Source: Pseudotabrizicola sp051200875 (GTDB taxonomy: Bacteria; Pseudomonadota; Alphaproteobacteria; Rhodobacterales; Rhodobacteraceae). Taken from it: DNA of 64,000 nucleotides. A program made the translations under genes and the position numbers. Where the stretch lies: the NCBI RefSeq assembly GCF_051200875.1, contig NZ_CP195191.1, positions 3,596,001-3,660,000 on the forward strand, read 5' to 3'. How positions within the stretch are numbered: position 1 is the first letter of the stretch; every line of letters starts with the position of its first letter. Below are positions 7,236-16,332 of this stretch, one piece after another. The notes under the pieces were generated by a model that saw nothing but the letters and a program-made list of their open reading frames with translations, was not told the DNA's origin and made no database searches.

Positions 7236-10076
7236 ATGACCTACACGCCCGTCGCCTATAATCCCTATGACTTCGCCAATCGCCGCCACATTGGGCCTTC
7301 GCCAGCCGAAATGGATGAGATGCTCAAAGCGGTTGGCGTTGCCTCGCTTGAAGACCTGATCGAACAGACCGTTCCGAAATCCATCCGGCAATCTATTCCC
7401 CTCGGATGGGCGCCCTTGGCGGAGCATGAGCTTCTGGACCGGATGCGGCAGGTGGCCAGCCGCAACAAGGTCATGACCAGCCTGATCGGGCAGGGCTATT
7501 ACGGCACCGTCACGCCGCCAGCGATCCAGCGCAATATCCTTGAAAATCCGGCATGGTATACGGCCTATACGCCCTACCAGCCCGAGATCGCGCAAGGCCG
7601 GCTTGAGGCGCTGTTGAACTATCAGACCATGGTCGCAGACCTGACCGGCCTTCCGGTCGCCAATGCCAGCTTGTTGGATGAAGCGACCGCCGCTGCCGAA
7701 GCCATGACCATGGCGCAGCGTTCGGCCAAATCCAAGGCCAATGCCTTCTTCGTTGACCGCTTCTGCCACCCGCAAACCATTGCCGTGATCAAGACCCGCG
7801 CCCTGCCGCTGGGGATCGAGATCATCGAGGATATGGTCGAAAACCTTGATCCGTCTAAGGTCTTTGGCGCGATCTTCCAATACCCCGGCAGCTACGGCCA
7901 TGTCCGCGACTTCAGCGACCAGATTTCCGCCCTGCACGAGGCCAAGGCGATTGCTGTTGTGGCAACAGATCTCTTGGCGCTTTGCATGTTGAAAGAGCCG
8001 GGGGCGATGGGGGCCGATATTGCTGTTGGCTCTGCACAACGGTTTGGCGTGCCGATGGGCTACGGGGGCCCGCATGCGGCCTTTATGTCCTGCCGCGATG
8101 ATCTGAAGCGCTCGATGCCCGGCCGTATTGTCGGCGTCTCGATCGACAGCCGTGGCAACAAGGCCTATCGCCTGTCCCTGCAAACTCGCGAACAACATAT
8201 CCGCCGCGAAAAGGCCACGTCGAATGTGTGCACTGCGCAAGCCCTGCTTGCCGTGATGGCCAGCATGTACGCGGTTTTCCACGGGCCAAAGGGCCTGCGG
8301 GCGATTGCAGAACGGGTGCATTTCCTGACCACCCGGCTGGCTCGTGCGCTGAAAGCCGCAGGGGCCAAGGTTTCGCCCAAGGCGTTCTTCGATACGATCA
8401 CCGTCGAAGTGGGCGTGGGCCAAACCGGCATTCTTGCCGCGGCTCGGCAAGAGGGGCTGAACTTCCGCAAGATCGGCAGCGACCGCGTCGGCATTTCACT
8501 GGACGAAACCACGGACGAGCGTGTTTTGGTCCGCATCCTTCGGGCCTTCGGGATCGAGGGCGTTCCGCCCCATCGCGCAACGCTTGGTTTCCCGGAATCG
8601 ATGGTGCGCGAGACGGACTATCTGACCCACCCGGTCTTCCACATGAACCGGGCCGAATCCGAGATGATGCGCTATATGCGTCGCCTGTCAGACCGTGACC
8701 TTGCGCTGGACCGCGCCATGATCCCGCTTGGGTCGTGCACCATGAAGCTGAACGCGGCAGCCGAGATGATGCCGATCACCTGGCCGGAATTCGGCAGCCT
8801 CCACCCCTTTGCGCCCGCAGATCAGGCCCAAGGCTATGCCGAGGCGATTGCGGACCTGAAGGACAAGCTTTGTGAAATCACCGGCTATGACGCGTTCTCG
8901 ATGCAGCCGAATTCGGGCGCGCAGGGTGAATATGCGGGCCTTCTCACCATTCAGGCCTATCACCGTTCTCGTGGGGAAGGTCACCGCGACATCTGCCTGA
9001 TCCCGGTTTCGGCCCACGGAACCAACCCAGCCTCGGCCCAAATGGTGGGGATGAAAGTGGTCGTGGTGAAGTCGGCCCCGAACGGCGATGTGGATGTCGA
9101 TGATTTCCGCGCCAAAGCCGCAGAGGCTGGGGACAAGCTTGCGGCCTGCATGATCACCTATCCGTCGACCCACGGCGTGTTTGAGGAAACCGTGCGCGAG
9201 GTCTGCAAGATCACGCATGATTATGGCGGGCAGGTCTATATCGACGGCGCGAATATGAACGCGCTTGTGGGCCTTGTGAAACCGGGTGAAATTGGCGGCG
9301 ATGTCAGCCACCTGAACCTGCACAAGACCTTCGCCATCCCGCATGGCGGTGGCGGTCCGGGCATGGGCCCGATTGGCGTGCGTGCGCATCTGGCCCCGCA
9401 TCTGCCCGGCCACCCGGAAACGGGCGGCAAAGAGGGGCCGGTTTCGGCAGCGCCCTATGGATCGGCTTCGATATTGCTGATTTCATGGGCTTACTGCCTG
9501 ATGATGGGCGGGGAAGGGCTGACTCAGGCGACGCGTGTGGCGATCTTGAATGCCAATTACATCGCGGCACGTCTGGCTGGGCATTACCCGATCCTCTTCA
9601 TGGGCAACAAAGGCCGCGTGGCGCATGAATGCATCCTCGACACCCGCCCCTTTGCCGAGGTCGGTGTGACTGTCGACGACATTGCCAAACGTCTGATCGA
9701 CAATGGCTTCCACGCGCCAACCATGTCTTGGCCTGTCGCGGGCACGCTGATGGTGGAACCCACCGAAAGCGAAACCAAGGCCGAGATTGACCGTTTCATC
9801 ACTGCGCTTCTCGCGATCCGCGAGGAAATCCGAGATGTCGAAAAGGGGGAAATCGCTGCCGAGGACAGCCCGCTGCACCACGCGCCCCACACGGTCAACG
9901 ATCTGGTGGCCGAATGGGACCGTAAATACAGCCGTGAACAAGGCTGCTTCCCGCCGGGGGCGTTCCGGGTGGATAAATACTGGCCACCGGTGGGCCGGGT
10001 CGACAACGTCTATGGCGACCGCAACCTGATTTGCATTTGTCCCCCGGTTGAAAGCTATGCCGAAGCGGCAGAGTAA
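7236..10076 (+). CDS. gcvP: Glycine dehydrogenase (decarboxylating), P protein
   Basis: This 946-residue fused P protein decarboxylates glycine with pyridoxal phosphate and passes the aminomethyl group to the lipoyl arm of GcvH. The length shows it is the single-chain form, not the split GcvPA/GcvPB form. The N-terminal FANRRHIGPS, the second-half IPLGSCTMKLNAA and the PLP lysine in HLNLHKTFAIPHGGGGPG (Lys697 from this start) are visible. ATG at 7236 is preferred because AGGA lies eight bases before it; the ATG three codons upstream has no spacing for a ribosome binding site. Confidence 0.95.
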   Translation: MTYTPVAYNPYDFANRRHIGPSPAEMDEMLKAVGVASLEDLIEQTVPKSIRQSIPLGWAPLAEHELLDRMRQVASRNKVMTSLIGQGYYGTVTPPAIQRNILENPAWYTAYTPYQPEIAQGRLEALLNYQTMVADLTGLPVANASLLDEATAAAEAMTMAQRSAKSKANAFFVDRFCHPQTIAVIKTRALPLGIEIIEDMVENLDPSKVFGAIFQYPGSYGHVRDFSDQISALHEAKAIAVVATDLLALCMLKEPGAMGADIAVGSAQRFGVPMGYGGPHAAFMSCRDDLKRSMPGRIVGVSIDSRGNKAYRLSLQTREQHIRREKATSNVCTAQALLAVMASMYAVFHGPKGLRAIAERVHFLTTRLARALKAAGAKVSPKAFFDTITVEVGVGQTGILAAARQEGLNFRKIGSDRVGISLDETTDERVLVRILRAFGIEGVPPHRATLGFPESMVRETDYLTHPVFHMNRAESEMMRYMRRLSDRDLALDRAMIPLGSCTMKLNAAAEMMPITWPEFGSLHPFAPADQAQGYAEAIADLKDKLCEITGYDAFSMQPNSGAQGEYAGLLTIQAYHRSRGEGHRDICLIPVSAHGTNPASAQMVGMKVVVVKSAPNGDVDVDDFRAKAAEAGDKLAACMITYPSTHGVFEETVREVCKITHDYGGQVYIDGANMNALVGLVKPGEIGGDVSHLNLHKTFAIPHGGGGPGMGPIGVRAHLAPHLPGHPETGGKEGPVSAAPYGSASILLISWAYCLMMGGEGLTQATRVAILNANYIAARLAGHYPILFMGNKGRVAHECILDTRPFAEVGVTVDDIAKRLIDNGFHAPTMSWPVAGTLMVEPTESETKAEIDRFITALLAIREEIRDVEKGEIAAEDSPLHHAPHTVNDLVAEWDRKYSREQGCFPPGAFRVDKYWPPVGRVDNVYGDRNLICICPPVESYAEAAE

Positions 10077-10099
10077 GATAAAGGCAAAGACCTGATCCC

Positions 10100-10123
10100 A
10101 TGCCCGGCCTTTCGGCCGGGCAT
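10100..10123 (+). terminator. Terminator hairpin after gcvP
   Basis: ATGCCCGGCC at 10100-10109 pairs perfectly with GGCCGGGCAT at 10114-10123 over a TTTC loop. The following ATTCTTG is a weak T tract, so termination may be partial, and azlC begins only 20 bases later. Confidence 0.65.
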
Positions 10124-10143
10124 ATTCTTGCCAAGGCCATGCC

Positions 10144-10854
10144 ATGACGACCCAAGATCTTTCGACCGACCCCACCCCCTCACCCGGTTTCCTGACGGGC
10201 ATTTGGGCGGGCCTGCCCATTGTTCTGGGCTATTTCCCAATTGCGTTTTCCTTTGGTGTGGCCGCCACGCGGGCGGGATTAACCGGATTGGAAGCGGTCT
10301 TTCTGTCACTGGTGATCTATGCCGGGGCCAGCCAGTTTCTGGCGCTTGTCCTGTTCACGGGCGGAGCGCCCGTTCTCGTTGCGGCCTTCACATTGATCGC
10401 GATGAACGTCCGCCATGTTCTTTACGGCCCAGCCTTGATGAAACAGGCAGGCAAGGGCGCAAGCCGGCGTCTGGCCTGGGCTTGGGCATGGGGCCTAACG
10501 GACGAAGTTTTTGGCCAAGCCCTTGGCGCCTTGGCAAGGGGGCAGCAGTTTTCCGAACGCTACATGTTCGGACTTGGTCTTGCGGCCTACGCCGCTTGGG
10601 TCAGCGGCACAGCTTTGGGGGCTTGGGCAGGGGGCGGGGCGCTTGAGGCTTATCCGGCATTGAATGCGGGCCTAGGCTTCATGCTGGCGGCGTTGTTCCT
10701 TTCGCTTCTGCTGTCGATCATGTCTCGCGCCGCCCTGCCTGCCATCGGCGTCGCAGCGATTGCCACGGTTGTCGGCACATTGGTCTTCAGCGGCACGACC
10801 GGCATCTTGATGGGCATGATCGGCGGCGCCTTGGCAGGGATGGTCCGCAAATGA
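10144..10854 (+). CDS. azlC: AzlC-family branched-chain amino acid exporter, large subunit
   Basis: This 236-residue inner-membrane protein belongs to the AzlC/YgaZ family, which forms an exporter for branched-chain or related amino acids with the small AzlD/YgaH subunit. The sequence has the family-typical GYFPIAFSFG, VIYAGASQF and NVRHVLYG segments and several membrane-spanning stretches. The stop overlaps the start of the next gene by four bases, giving translational coupling with AzlD. It is not a component of an ABC transporter despite frequent labels to that effect. The position after gcvP is probably incidental. Confidence 0.9.
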   Translation: MTTQDLSTDPTPSPGFLTGIWAGLPIVLGYFPIAFSFGVAATRAGLTGLEAVFLSLVIYAGASQFLALVLFTGGAPVLVAAFTLIAMNVRHVLYGPALMKQAGKGASRRLAWAWAWGLTDEVFGQALGALARGQQFSERYMFGLGLAAYAAWVSGTALGAWAGGGALEAYPALNAGLGFMLAALFLSLLLSIMSRAALPAIGVAAIATVVGTLVFSGTTGILMGMIGGALAGMVRK

Positions 10855-11174
10855 ACAGCGCACTGATCCTGATGGCCGTTTTGGCAGGCGCGGCAAACTG
10901 GGCCTTTCGCGCCCTTCCGACCCTCTTGTTGCGTCGTGAACCGCGGGCCGATGGTCTTACTGCGCGCTTTCTGGCCTCAACCGGCCCGGCGGCGATCGCG
11001 ACCCTGTTCGTGGCGTCTGTTCTTCCTCAACTCTGGCCCGACCCTCGTGACATTGTTCCGCTTTGTGTCGGGACTGCGGCCACCGTTTTGGCCTTCTGGC
11101 CCCGCAAATCAGTGTCAGCGGGCACCCTGATCGGGGCTGCGGCCTATGCTGCGACGTTCTGGGTGATGGCGTGA
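10851..11174 (+). CDS. azlD: AzlD-family exporter small subunit
   Basis: This 107-residue protein is the small membrane partner of AzlC, with about three or four predicted transmembrane helices and the conserved opening ANWAFRALPTLLLRR. The ATGA overlap with azlC supports joint production of a two-subunit exporter. The exact amino acid exported cannot be told from sequence. Confidence 0.88.
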   Translation: MNSALILMAVLAGAANWAFRALPTLLLRREPRADGLTARFLASTGPAAIATLFVASVLPQLWPDPRDIVPLCVGTAATVLAFWPRKSVSAGTLIGAAAYAATFWVMA

Positions 11175-11235
11175 AACAGGATTTCGCTTGCCGATCCGGC
11201 CGCAAGGCGCGACCATAGGGTACAGGAGAACGCAA

Positions 11236-11553
11236 ATGATCGAAATCAGCCCGTCCAAAGTTGTTCAGGTGATCTTTCTGCACCGGGAAGGTCCGGCGGC
11301 CGATAGTGAACTGCACGCTTTTATTCAGGATCTCAATGACGATGAAAAAGCGCATCTGACGGCCATTGCCTGGGTTGGACGCGGATCTTTTGAGGCAGAG
11401 GATTATTCCGAAGCCGTGGCGACGGCGGTCAATGAGGCCACGACGCCAACAGCAGATTACTTGATGGGGATGCCGCATCTTAGTGAGAATCTTGAAGCCG
11501 GTCTTGATGCCTTGGGGATTGATGTTTCCGGTGAGGAAGAAGATCTGCTCTGA
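11236..11553 (+). CDS. DUF3775 domain protein
   Basis: This 105-residue acidic protein matches DUF3775, a small family common in Rhodobacterales, through IEISPSKVVQVIFL and EKAHLTAIAWVGRG. It has no signal peptide, no membrane segment and no catalytic motif I can name. ATG at 11236 is chosen because AGGAG stands eight bases before it. Function is unknown; neighbours (azlCD, trxC) give no firm lead. Confidence 0.75.
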   Translation: MIEISPSKVVQVIFLHREGPAADSELHAFIQDLNDDEKAHLTAIAWVGRGSFEAEDYSEAVATAVNEATTPTADYLMGMPHLSENLEAGLDALGIDVSGEEEDLL

Positions 11554-11616
11554 CCCTTGCGAAACCATATCTCGTCCCCGATATATTCGATGATCGGAAT
11601 GTGATTGGGGGTTAAC

Positions 11617-12066
11617 ATGGCTGATGGTCTGCGACTGACATGCACGACATGTGGACAGGCGAACCGGGTTCCGGCATCGCGTTTGACGGATTCGCCGAAA
11701 TGCGGTAGCTGCGGTGATCCTTTGATCACCGGCAAAGTGGCCGAACTGGATGCCACCAGCCATGACAAAGCGACGCGTGGGGACGATCTCCCTCTGCTCG
11801 TGGATTATTGGGCACCGTGGTGTGGGCCTTGTCGGGCCATGGCGCCAGAATTTTCCCGGGCGGCACAGGCGCTTGCGCCGCACGCCCGATTGGCAAAGTT
11901 GAACACCGAGGATTTTCCGGCCATCTCTCAACGCGCCGGGATTCGGGGCATCCCGGCATTGATCTTGTACCACCGCGGCAAGGAAATCGCCCGTTTGGCC
12001 GGGGCACGGCCAGCCGCAGAAATCGTGGCTTTCGTGCAGTCAAAGATTCCCGTCTCGGCCCGTTGA
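11617..12066 (+). CDS. trxC: Thioredoxin 2 (zinc-ribbon thioredoxin)
   Basis: This 149-residue protein has two parts: an N-terminal zinc ribbon with cysteines at 9, 12, 29 and 32, and a thioredoxin domain with the redox pair in WCGPC (Cys69 and Cys72). This is the TrxC layout, a cytoplasmic disulfide reductant often linked to oxidative stress. The cis-proline segment is GIRGIPALILYH. The ATG follows a GGGGG stretch; a GTG four codons earlier is less likely. It is convergent with nrdJ, whose ribonucleotide reductase needs a thiol reductant, so a functional link is possible but not shown. Confidence 0.92.
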   Translation: MADGLRLTCTTCGQANRVPASRLTDSPKCGSCGDPLITGKVAELDATSHDKATRGDDLPLLVDYWAPWCGPCRAMAPEFSRAAQALAPHARLAKLNTEDFPAISQRAGIRGIPALILYHRGKEIARLAGARPAAEIVAFVQSKIPVSAR

Positions 12067-12076
12067 TCCGAAGACA

Positions 12077-12107
12077 GAGGGCCCGCTTGACAAGCAAACG
12101 GGCCCTT
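12077..12107. terminator. Shared terminator between trxC and nrdJ
   Basis: GGGCCCG at 12079-12085 pairs with CGGGCCC at 12099-12105, with AG/TT extensions. The loop itself contains the small inverted repeat GCTTG-A-CAAGC. It lies 11 bases beyond the trxC stop, so it probably serves trxC first; the nrdJ stop is 90 bases away. Confidence 0.6.
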
Positions 12108-12195
12108 CAAAAGCTTTTGGTGCGACTTGGTCAGTGTCTCGGTTGAGAGAGCGTGTCTTTCCCAATGACGAAGCCAAGGGTTCACCCCCCGCGCT

Positions 12196-14472
12196 TCAGC
12201 CGCATTTTGAATTACCGCAGCTTGCGCAGGTCATGCAGCCCTCGACCATCCGCAGATCATAGCTGCCGCAGCTGGAACAGGCTTTGCCGCGTGGCTGACC
12301 GATCGCCACAACTTCGGCTTTCGGGTCGGCCTTCAGTCCCATACCCTCGCCTTCGATAAACCCGATTTCGATCAGGTGGCGTTCGATGACCCCGCCAATG
12401 GCCGCAAGGATCGACGGGATATATTTCCGATCCATCCAAGCGCCGCCGCGCGGATCAAAGACGGCCTTAAGCTCTTCAACGACAAACGAGATATCCCCCC
12501 CGCGCCGGAACACGGCCGAGATCATCCGCGTCAGCGCGACGGTCCAAGCGTAATGCTCCATGTTCTTCGAGTTGATGAACACCTCAAACGGACGGCGATG
12601 ACCGGCGATCACGATGTCATTGATCGTGATGTAAAGCGCATGTTCGGAACCTGGCCATTTCAGTTTGTAGGTCTGACCTTCCAGAGCAGCCGGGCGATCC
12701 AGCGGTTCAGACAAATAAACAACCTCACCATCAGTAGATGCCGTGGCCGGGGCTTCCGACGGTGTTTTGTCCGAGGCTTCCGATACACTTAGCACCGACC
12801 CCGTCACGTCATTTGGACGATAGGTGGTGCAGCCTTTGCAGCCCTGATCCCATGCGGCCATATAGACTTCCTTGAAGTCGTCAAAGCTGATGTCCTCGGG
12901 GCAATTGATCGTTTTTGAAATCGACGAGTCGATCCATTTCTGCGCGGCGGCCTGCATCCGGACATGGTCCAGCGGCGGCAAGGTCTGCGCGTTCACAAAG
13001 TAATCGGGCAGGGGCGCATCGCCCTTCTTTTCCCGCCACAGGCGCACGGCGTAATCGACGACCTCTTCTTCGGTCCGCGATCCATCCTTTTGCAGAACCT
13101 TCCGCGTATAGGCATAGGCAAAGACAGGTTCGATCCCCGATGAAACGTTCCCAGCATAAAGGCTGATGGTCCCCGTTGGAGCGATGGATGTCAGAAGGGC
13201 GTTGCGGATTCCATGTTTGCGGATCGCGTCCTTCACATCCTTGTCCATATGGGCCAGCGACCCCGAGGCAAGGTACTTCTCGGCATCAAACAGCGGAAAG
13301 GCACCTTTTTCACGCGCCAGATCGACCGAGGCCAGATAGGCGGACCGGGCAATCGCGTGCATCCATTCTTCGGTCTGCTTGGCGGCCTTTTCGCTGCCAT
13401 AGCGCAGGCCCAGCATCAACAGAGCATCGGCAAGACCGGTGACGCCCAAACCGATCCGGCGTTTCGCCTGCGCTTCGACCGCCTGTTGGGGCAGTGGAAA
13501 GCGGCTTGCGTCCACCACATTGTCCATCATCCGCACGGCCGTTCGGACCAAGTCGTCCAGTGCCGTCAGATCCAGCGCGGCATCGGCTTCAAACGCATTC
13601 TTGACCAGCGTCGCCATGTTGATCGACCCCAGAAGACAGGCGCCATAGGGGGGCAGGGGCTGTTCGCCGCAAGGGTTCGTGGCCGAAATCGTCTCGCAAT
13701 AGGCAAGGTTGTTCGCGGCATTGATCCGGTCGATGAAGATCACCCCCGGTTCCGCGAAATCGTAGGTGTTGCGCATGATCTTGTTCCACAGATCGCGCGC
13801 CTGTACGGTCTTGTAGACCTTGCCGCCAAAGACCAGCTCCCATGCGCCATCGGCTTTGACCGCATCCATGAAGGGGTCGGTCACCAGAACCGAAAGGTTG
13901 AACATCCGCAACCGGGCTGGGTCTTTCTTGGCTTCGATAAAGGCTTCGATATCAGGGTGGTCACAGCGCATCGTGGCCATCATCGCGCCGCGCCGCGAAC
14001 CCGCTGACATGATTGTGCGGCACATCGCGTCCCAGACATCCATAAAGGAAAGCGGGCCAGAGGCATCGGCGGCCACGCCCTTAACCTCAGCCCCGCGGGG
14101 GCGGATGGTCGAGAAGTCGTATCCAATGCCGCCGCCTTGCTGCATCGTCAGCGCGGCTTCTTTCAACCCGTCAAAGATGCCGCCCATATTGTCGGGGACC
14201 GTTCCCATGACAAAGCAGTTGAACAGCGTGACGCTGCGCCCGGTGCCCGCCCCTGCCGTGATCCGGCCAGCGGGAAGGTATTTGAACCCTTCGAGTGCCT
14301 TGTAGAACTTGTCCTCCCACTGCACTGGATCTTTCTCGACCTCGGCCAAGGAACGTGCAATCCGGCGCCAAGTGTCTTCCACCGAGCCGTCAATCGCCGT
14401 GCCATCAGCGGATTTCAGGCGGTACTTCATGTCCCAAATCTGCTCGGCAATGGGGGCGGAAAAACGGGACAT
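12196..14472 (-). CDS. nrdJ: Adenosylcobalamin-dependent ribonucleotide reductase (class II)
   Basis: This 758-residue enzyme reduces ribonucleotides to deoxyribonucleotides using coenzyme B12 as radical source, independent of oxygen. The barrel motif ATNPCGEQPLPPYGAC carries a catalytic cysteine, and the LTSIAPTGTISL segment is conserved. The C-terminal third holds a TSCPD-type domain (about 600-700) and ends in a cysteine-rich tail, CSSCGSYDL...CMTCASCGNSKC, likely the redox or zinc tail. ATG at 14472 is used because AAGGA is seven bases upstream. No cobalamin riboswitch is evident in the 126-base divergent space before DUF1489. Whether a class I enzyme also exists in the genome is unknown. 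Confidence 0.92.
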   Translation of the reverse strand: MSRFSAPIAEQIWDMKYRLKSADGTAIDGSVEDTWRRIARSLAEVEKDPVQWEDKFYKALEGFKYLPAGRITAGAGTGRSVTLFNCFVMGTVPDNMGGIFDGLKEAALTMQQGGGIGYDFSTIRPRGAEVKGVAADASGPLSFMDVWDAMCRTIMSAGSRRGAMMATMRCDHPDIEAFIEAKKDPARLRMFNLSVLVTDPFMDAVKADGAWELVFGGKVYKTVQARDLWNKIMRNTYDFAEPGVIFIDRINAANNLAYCETISATNPCGEQPLPPYGACLLGSINMATLVKNAFEADAALDLTALDDLVRTAVRMMDNVVDASRFPLPQQAVEAQAKRRIGLGVTGLADALLMLGLRYGSEKAAKQTEEWMHAIARSAYLASVDLAREKGAFPLFDAEKYLASGSLAHMDKDVKDAIRKHGIRNALLTSIAPTGTISLYAGNVSSGIEPVFAYAYTRKVLQKDGSRTEEEVVDYAVRLWREKKGDAPLPDYFVNAQTLPPLDHVRMQAAAQKWIDSSISKTINCPEDISFDDFKEVYMAAWDQGCKGCTTYRPNDVTGSVLSVSEASDKTPSEAPATASTDGEVVYLSEPLDRPAALEGQTYKLKWPGSEHALYITINDIVIAGHRRPFEVFINSKNMEHYAWTVALTRMISAVFRRGGDISFVVEELKAVFDPRGGAWMDRKYIPSILAAIGGVIERHLIEIGFIEGEGMGLKADPKAEVVAIGQPRGKACSSCGSYDLRMVEGCMTCASCGNSKCG

Positions 14473-14598
14473 GGTCACATCCTTGGTCTGGTGTATTTTT
14501 GGAAGGAACGCACAAGATAAGCCTATGGGTTGGCAGGGTCAACTTGCCCTGACCGACTTTCCGTCTATTCTGTGGTGCTCTTGAGCGGGGGCTGAGTC

Positions 14599-15030
14599 GT
14601 GGCCGATCATGTGCATCTTTTGAAACTGTGCGTCGGTGCCGAAAGCGTCGAGGACCTGACCGATTGGCAGCATAGCCAGCGGCACCGCTGGCCTCAGGGC
14701 TGCTCTGTTCATGTCACGCGCATGTTCCCGAAACGCGAGGCGGATGTCTTGGCGGGCGGGTCGCTTTACTGGGTGATTAAGGGCGTAATCCTGTGCCGCC
14801 AGCGAATTCTGGCTTTGGAACAAGTGACGGGCGAAGATGGAATCAGTCGCTGCGCCATCGTCATGGACAATGAAGTTATCCGCACCGATGCCGCACCGCG
14901 CAGGCCGTTTCAGGGCTGGCGTTACCTTGATCCCAAGGACGCCCCTCGTGACTTGCCAAAGGGACGGGCCGAGGAAGAGGCCCTGCCGCCCGGTTTGGCC
15001 GAAGCGATGGCGGAATTTGGCCTTCGATAG
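14599..15030 (+). CDS. DUF1489 family protein
   Basis: This 143-residue cytoplasmic protein belongs to DUF1489, found widely in alphaproteobacteria; typical pieces are HLLKLCVGAESVEDL, VHVTRMFPKREAD and GGSLYWVIKGVILCRQRI. No catalytic motif is known to me. It starts with GTG, preceded by GAGCGGGGG at a somewhat long distance. It is divergent from nrdJ and followed by a regulator gene. Confidence 0.8.
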   Translation: MADHVHLLKLCVGAESVEDLTDWQHSQRHRWPQGCSVHVTRMFPKREADVLAGGSLYWVIKGVILCRQRILALEQVTGEDGISRCAIVMDNEVIRTDAAPRRPFQGWRYLDPKDAPRDLPKGRAEEEALPPGLAEAMAEFGLR

Positions 15031-15091
15031 CCGTTAATTGCTACATGCCCCGTCGGTGGTGCGGCTATGGGTTGCTGCGCTGCGGCAAAGA

Positions 15092-15118
15092 CAGATGATC
15101 TGTCCGTGCGGACATCTG
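15092..15118. promoter_or_regulatory. Nested palindromes upstream of the GlxA-type regulator
   Basis: Three inverted repeats overlap: CAGAT-G-ATCTG (15092-15102), TGTCC-GTGC-GGACA (15101-15114) and CAGATG...CATCTG (15092-15097 with 15113-15118). They lie 47-73 bases before the regulator start. This could be an operator for autoregulation or an RNA hairpin; direct evidence is only the symmetry. Confidence 0.4.
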
Positions 15119-15164
15119 GAAAAAAATGCTGCATACTGGCACAAGCCTAGAAAAGGTGGGGCGG

Positions 15165-16175
15165 ATGAGCACGGAAACGACCAAGTTTGTGGCCAAGGGT
15201 GTGGCCCATGTGAATGTTCCGCCCGTCGCCGAGCCTGTGCAGGTGACCTTCGTTCTTCTTCCCAAATTCACCATGCTGGCGTTTTCTTCGGCCATCGAAC
15301 CTATGCGGATCGCCAACCAGTTGACCGGCCAAATCCTGTTCAGGTGGCAAGTGCTGTCGCTGGACGGCCAGCCCGTGGCTTGTTCGAACGGTGTTCCCGT
15401 CATGGTCGATGGCAGCATCACCGGCACTCAGCCTGATGGATTTGTACTGGTGTGTTCCGGTGTGGAACCCGAAGATCAGGTGACCGCTGCGTTGGGGGAT
15501 TGGCTGCGTGGCCTTTGGCGGCGCGGACGTACTGTTGGCGGGCTTTGCACGGGCGCCTATGCCTTGGCCAAAGCAGGCATTCTGAAAGACCGCCGTTTTA
15601 CCCTGCATTGGGAAAACATCGCGGGATTTTCCGAAACCTTTCCCGGTCTTCAGGCCGCGCGTCAGGTGTTTTGCATTGACGACCGGATCATGACCTGTGC
15701 CGGTGGTGTTGCGGCGGCCGACCTGATGCTGAAACTCATTCATGACCGGTTCGGCATTGGCCTGAGCCAAGAAGTGATGAACATGTGCCTCTTGACCGGT
15801 CGCCGGACCGAGGCGGATGAGCAGACAACATCGCTTGCTGCCCGGCTTGGCACGCGCCACGAAAAGCTGATCGAGGCCGTGGCCTTTCTGGAAAGCCGCA
15901 TCGAAGAGCCCTTTGATCTCGACGCCTGCGCTGACCAGCTAAAGCTGTCACGCCGCCAGATCGAACGCCTGTTTAACCGCTATCTTGGCGTCACTCCGGT
16001 TCGCTATATGAATGATCTGCGTTTGCAGCGCGGTCGTGCCTTGCTGGCTGAAACAGATATGAGCGTGACCGACGTGGCGATTGCCTGTGGCTATGCCAGC
16101 ACTTCACACTTTTCCAAGTCGTTTCGTCTGAAATACGGTCTTTCACCCTATCGCTTTTCCCATTTCGGCAAGTAA
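15165..16175 (+). CDS. GlxA-family AraC-type transcriptional regulator
   Basis: This 336-residue regulator has an N-terminal class I glutamine-amidotransferase-like (DJ-1/PfpI) domain, about residues 25-205, containing GGLCTGAYALAKAG with the nucleophile-elbow-like cysteine, and a C-terminal AraC helix-turn-helix domain, about 225-335 (LKLSRRQIERLFNRYLGVTPVRYMNDLRLQRGR and VAIACGYASTSHFSKSFR). Relatives control use of quaternary amines or amino acids such as carnitine, glycine betaine or arginine. The target here is not evident because the flanking genes are not a catabolic operon. ATG at 15165 is chosen after AGGTGGGG; the open frame begins 13 codons earlier. Confidence 0.88.
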   Translation: MSTETTKFVAKGVAHVNVPPVAEPVQVTFVLLPKFTMLAFSSAIEPMRIANQLTGQILFRWQVLSLDGQPVACSNGVPVMVDGSITGTQPDGFVLVCSGVEPEDQVTAALGDWLRGLWRRGRTVGGLCTGAYALAKAGILKDRRFTLHWENIAGFSETFPGLQAARQVFCIDDRIMTCAGGVAAADLMLKLIHDRFGIGLSQEVMNMCLLTGRRTEADEQTTSLAARLGTRHEKLIEAVAFLESRIEEPFDLDACADQLKLSRRQIERLFNRYLGVTPVRYMNDLRLQRGRALLAETDMSVTDVAIACGYASTSHFSKSFRLKYGLSPYRFSHFGK

Positions 16176-16205
16176 AAGCGGCCCGCAATCACCTAAAAGC
16201 GCAGC

Positions 16206-16220
16206 CTTACGTTGCGTAAG
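16206..16220. promoter_or_regulatory. Short inverted repeat between regulator and Hint gene
   Basis: CTTACG at 16206-16211 and CGTAAG at 16215-16220 flank TTG, with a second small hairpin AGCC-GAAA-GGCT about 40 bases later. It sits 113-127 bases ahead of the Hint gene and could be an operator; the support is symmetry only. Confidence 0.3.
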
Positions 16221-16332
16221 CTCTAATCCGAATGGATAGGTGTTGCATTCAAGTCATAGCCGAAAGGCTGTAAACTCGTTAGACTGCCCGAATAACAAAG
16301 AATAAAACCGAGCAGACTAAGGATATTGAGGC

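Noticed and set aside
6117..8450. A 777-codon minus-strand open frame over gcvT-gcvH-gcvP
   Set aside because: Spans three real genes and the riboswitch-controlled operon; no protein family features.
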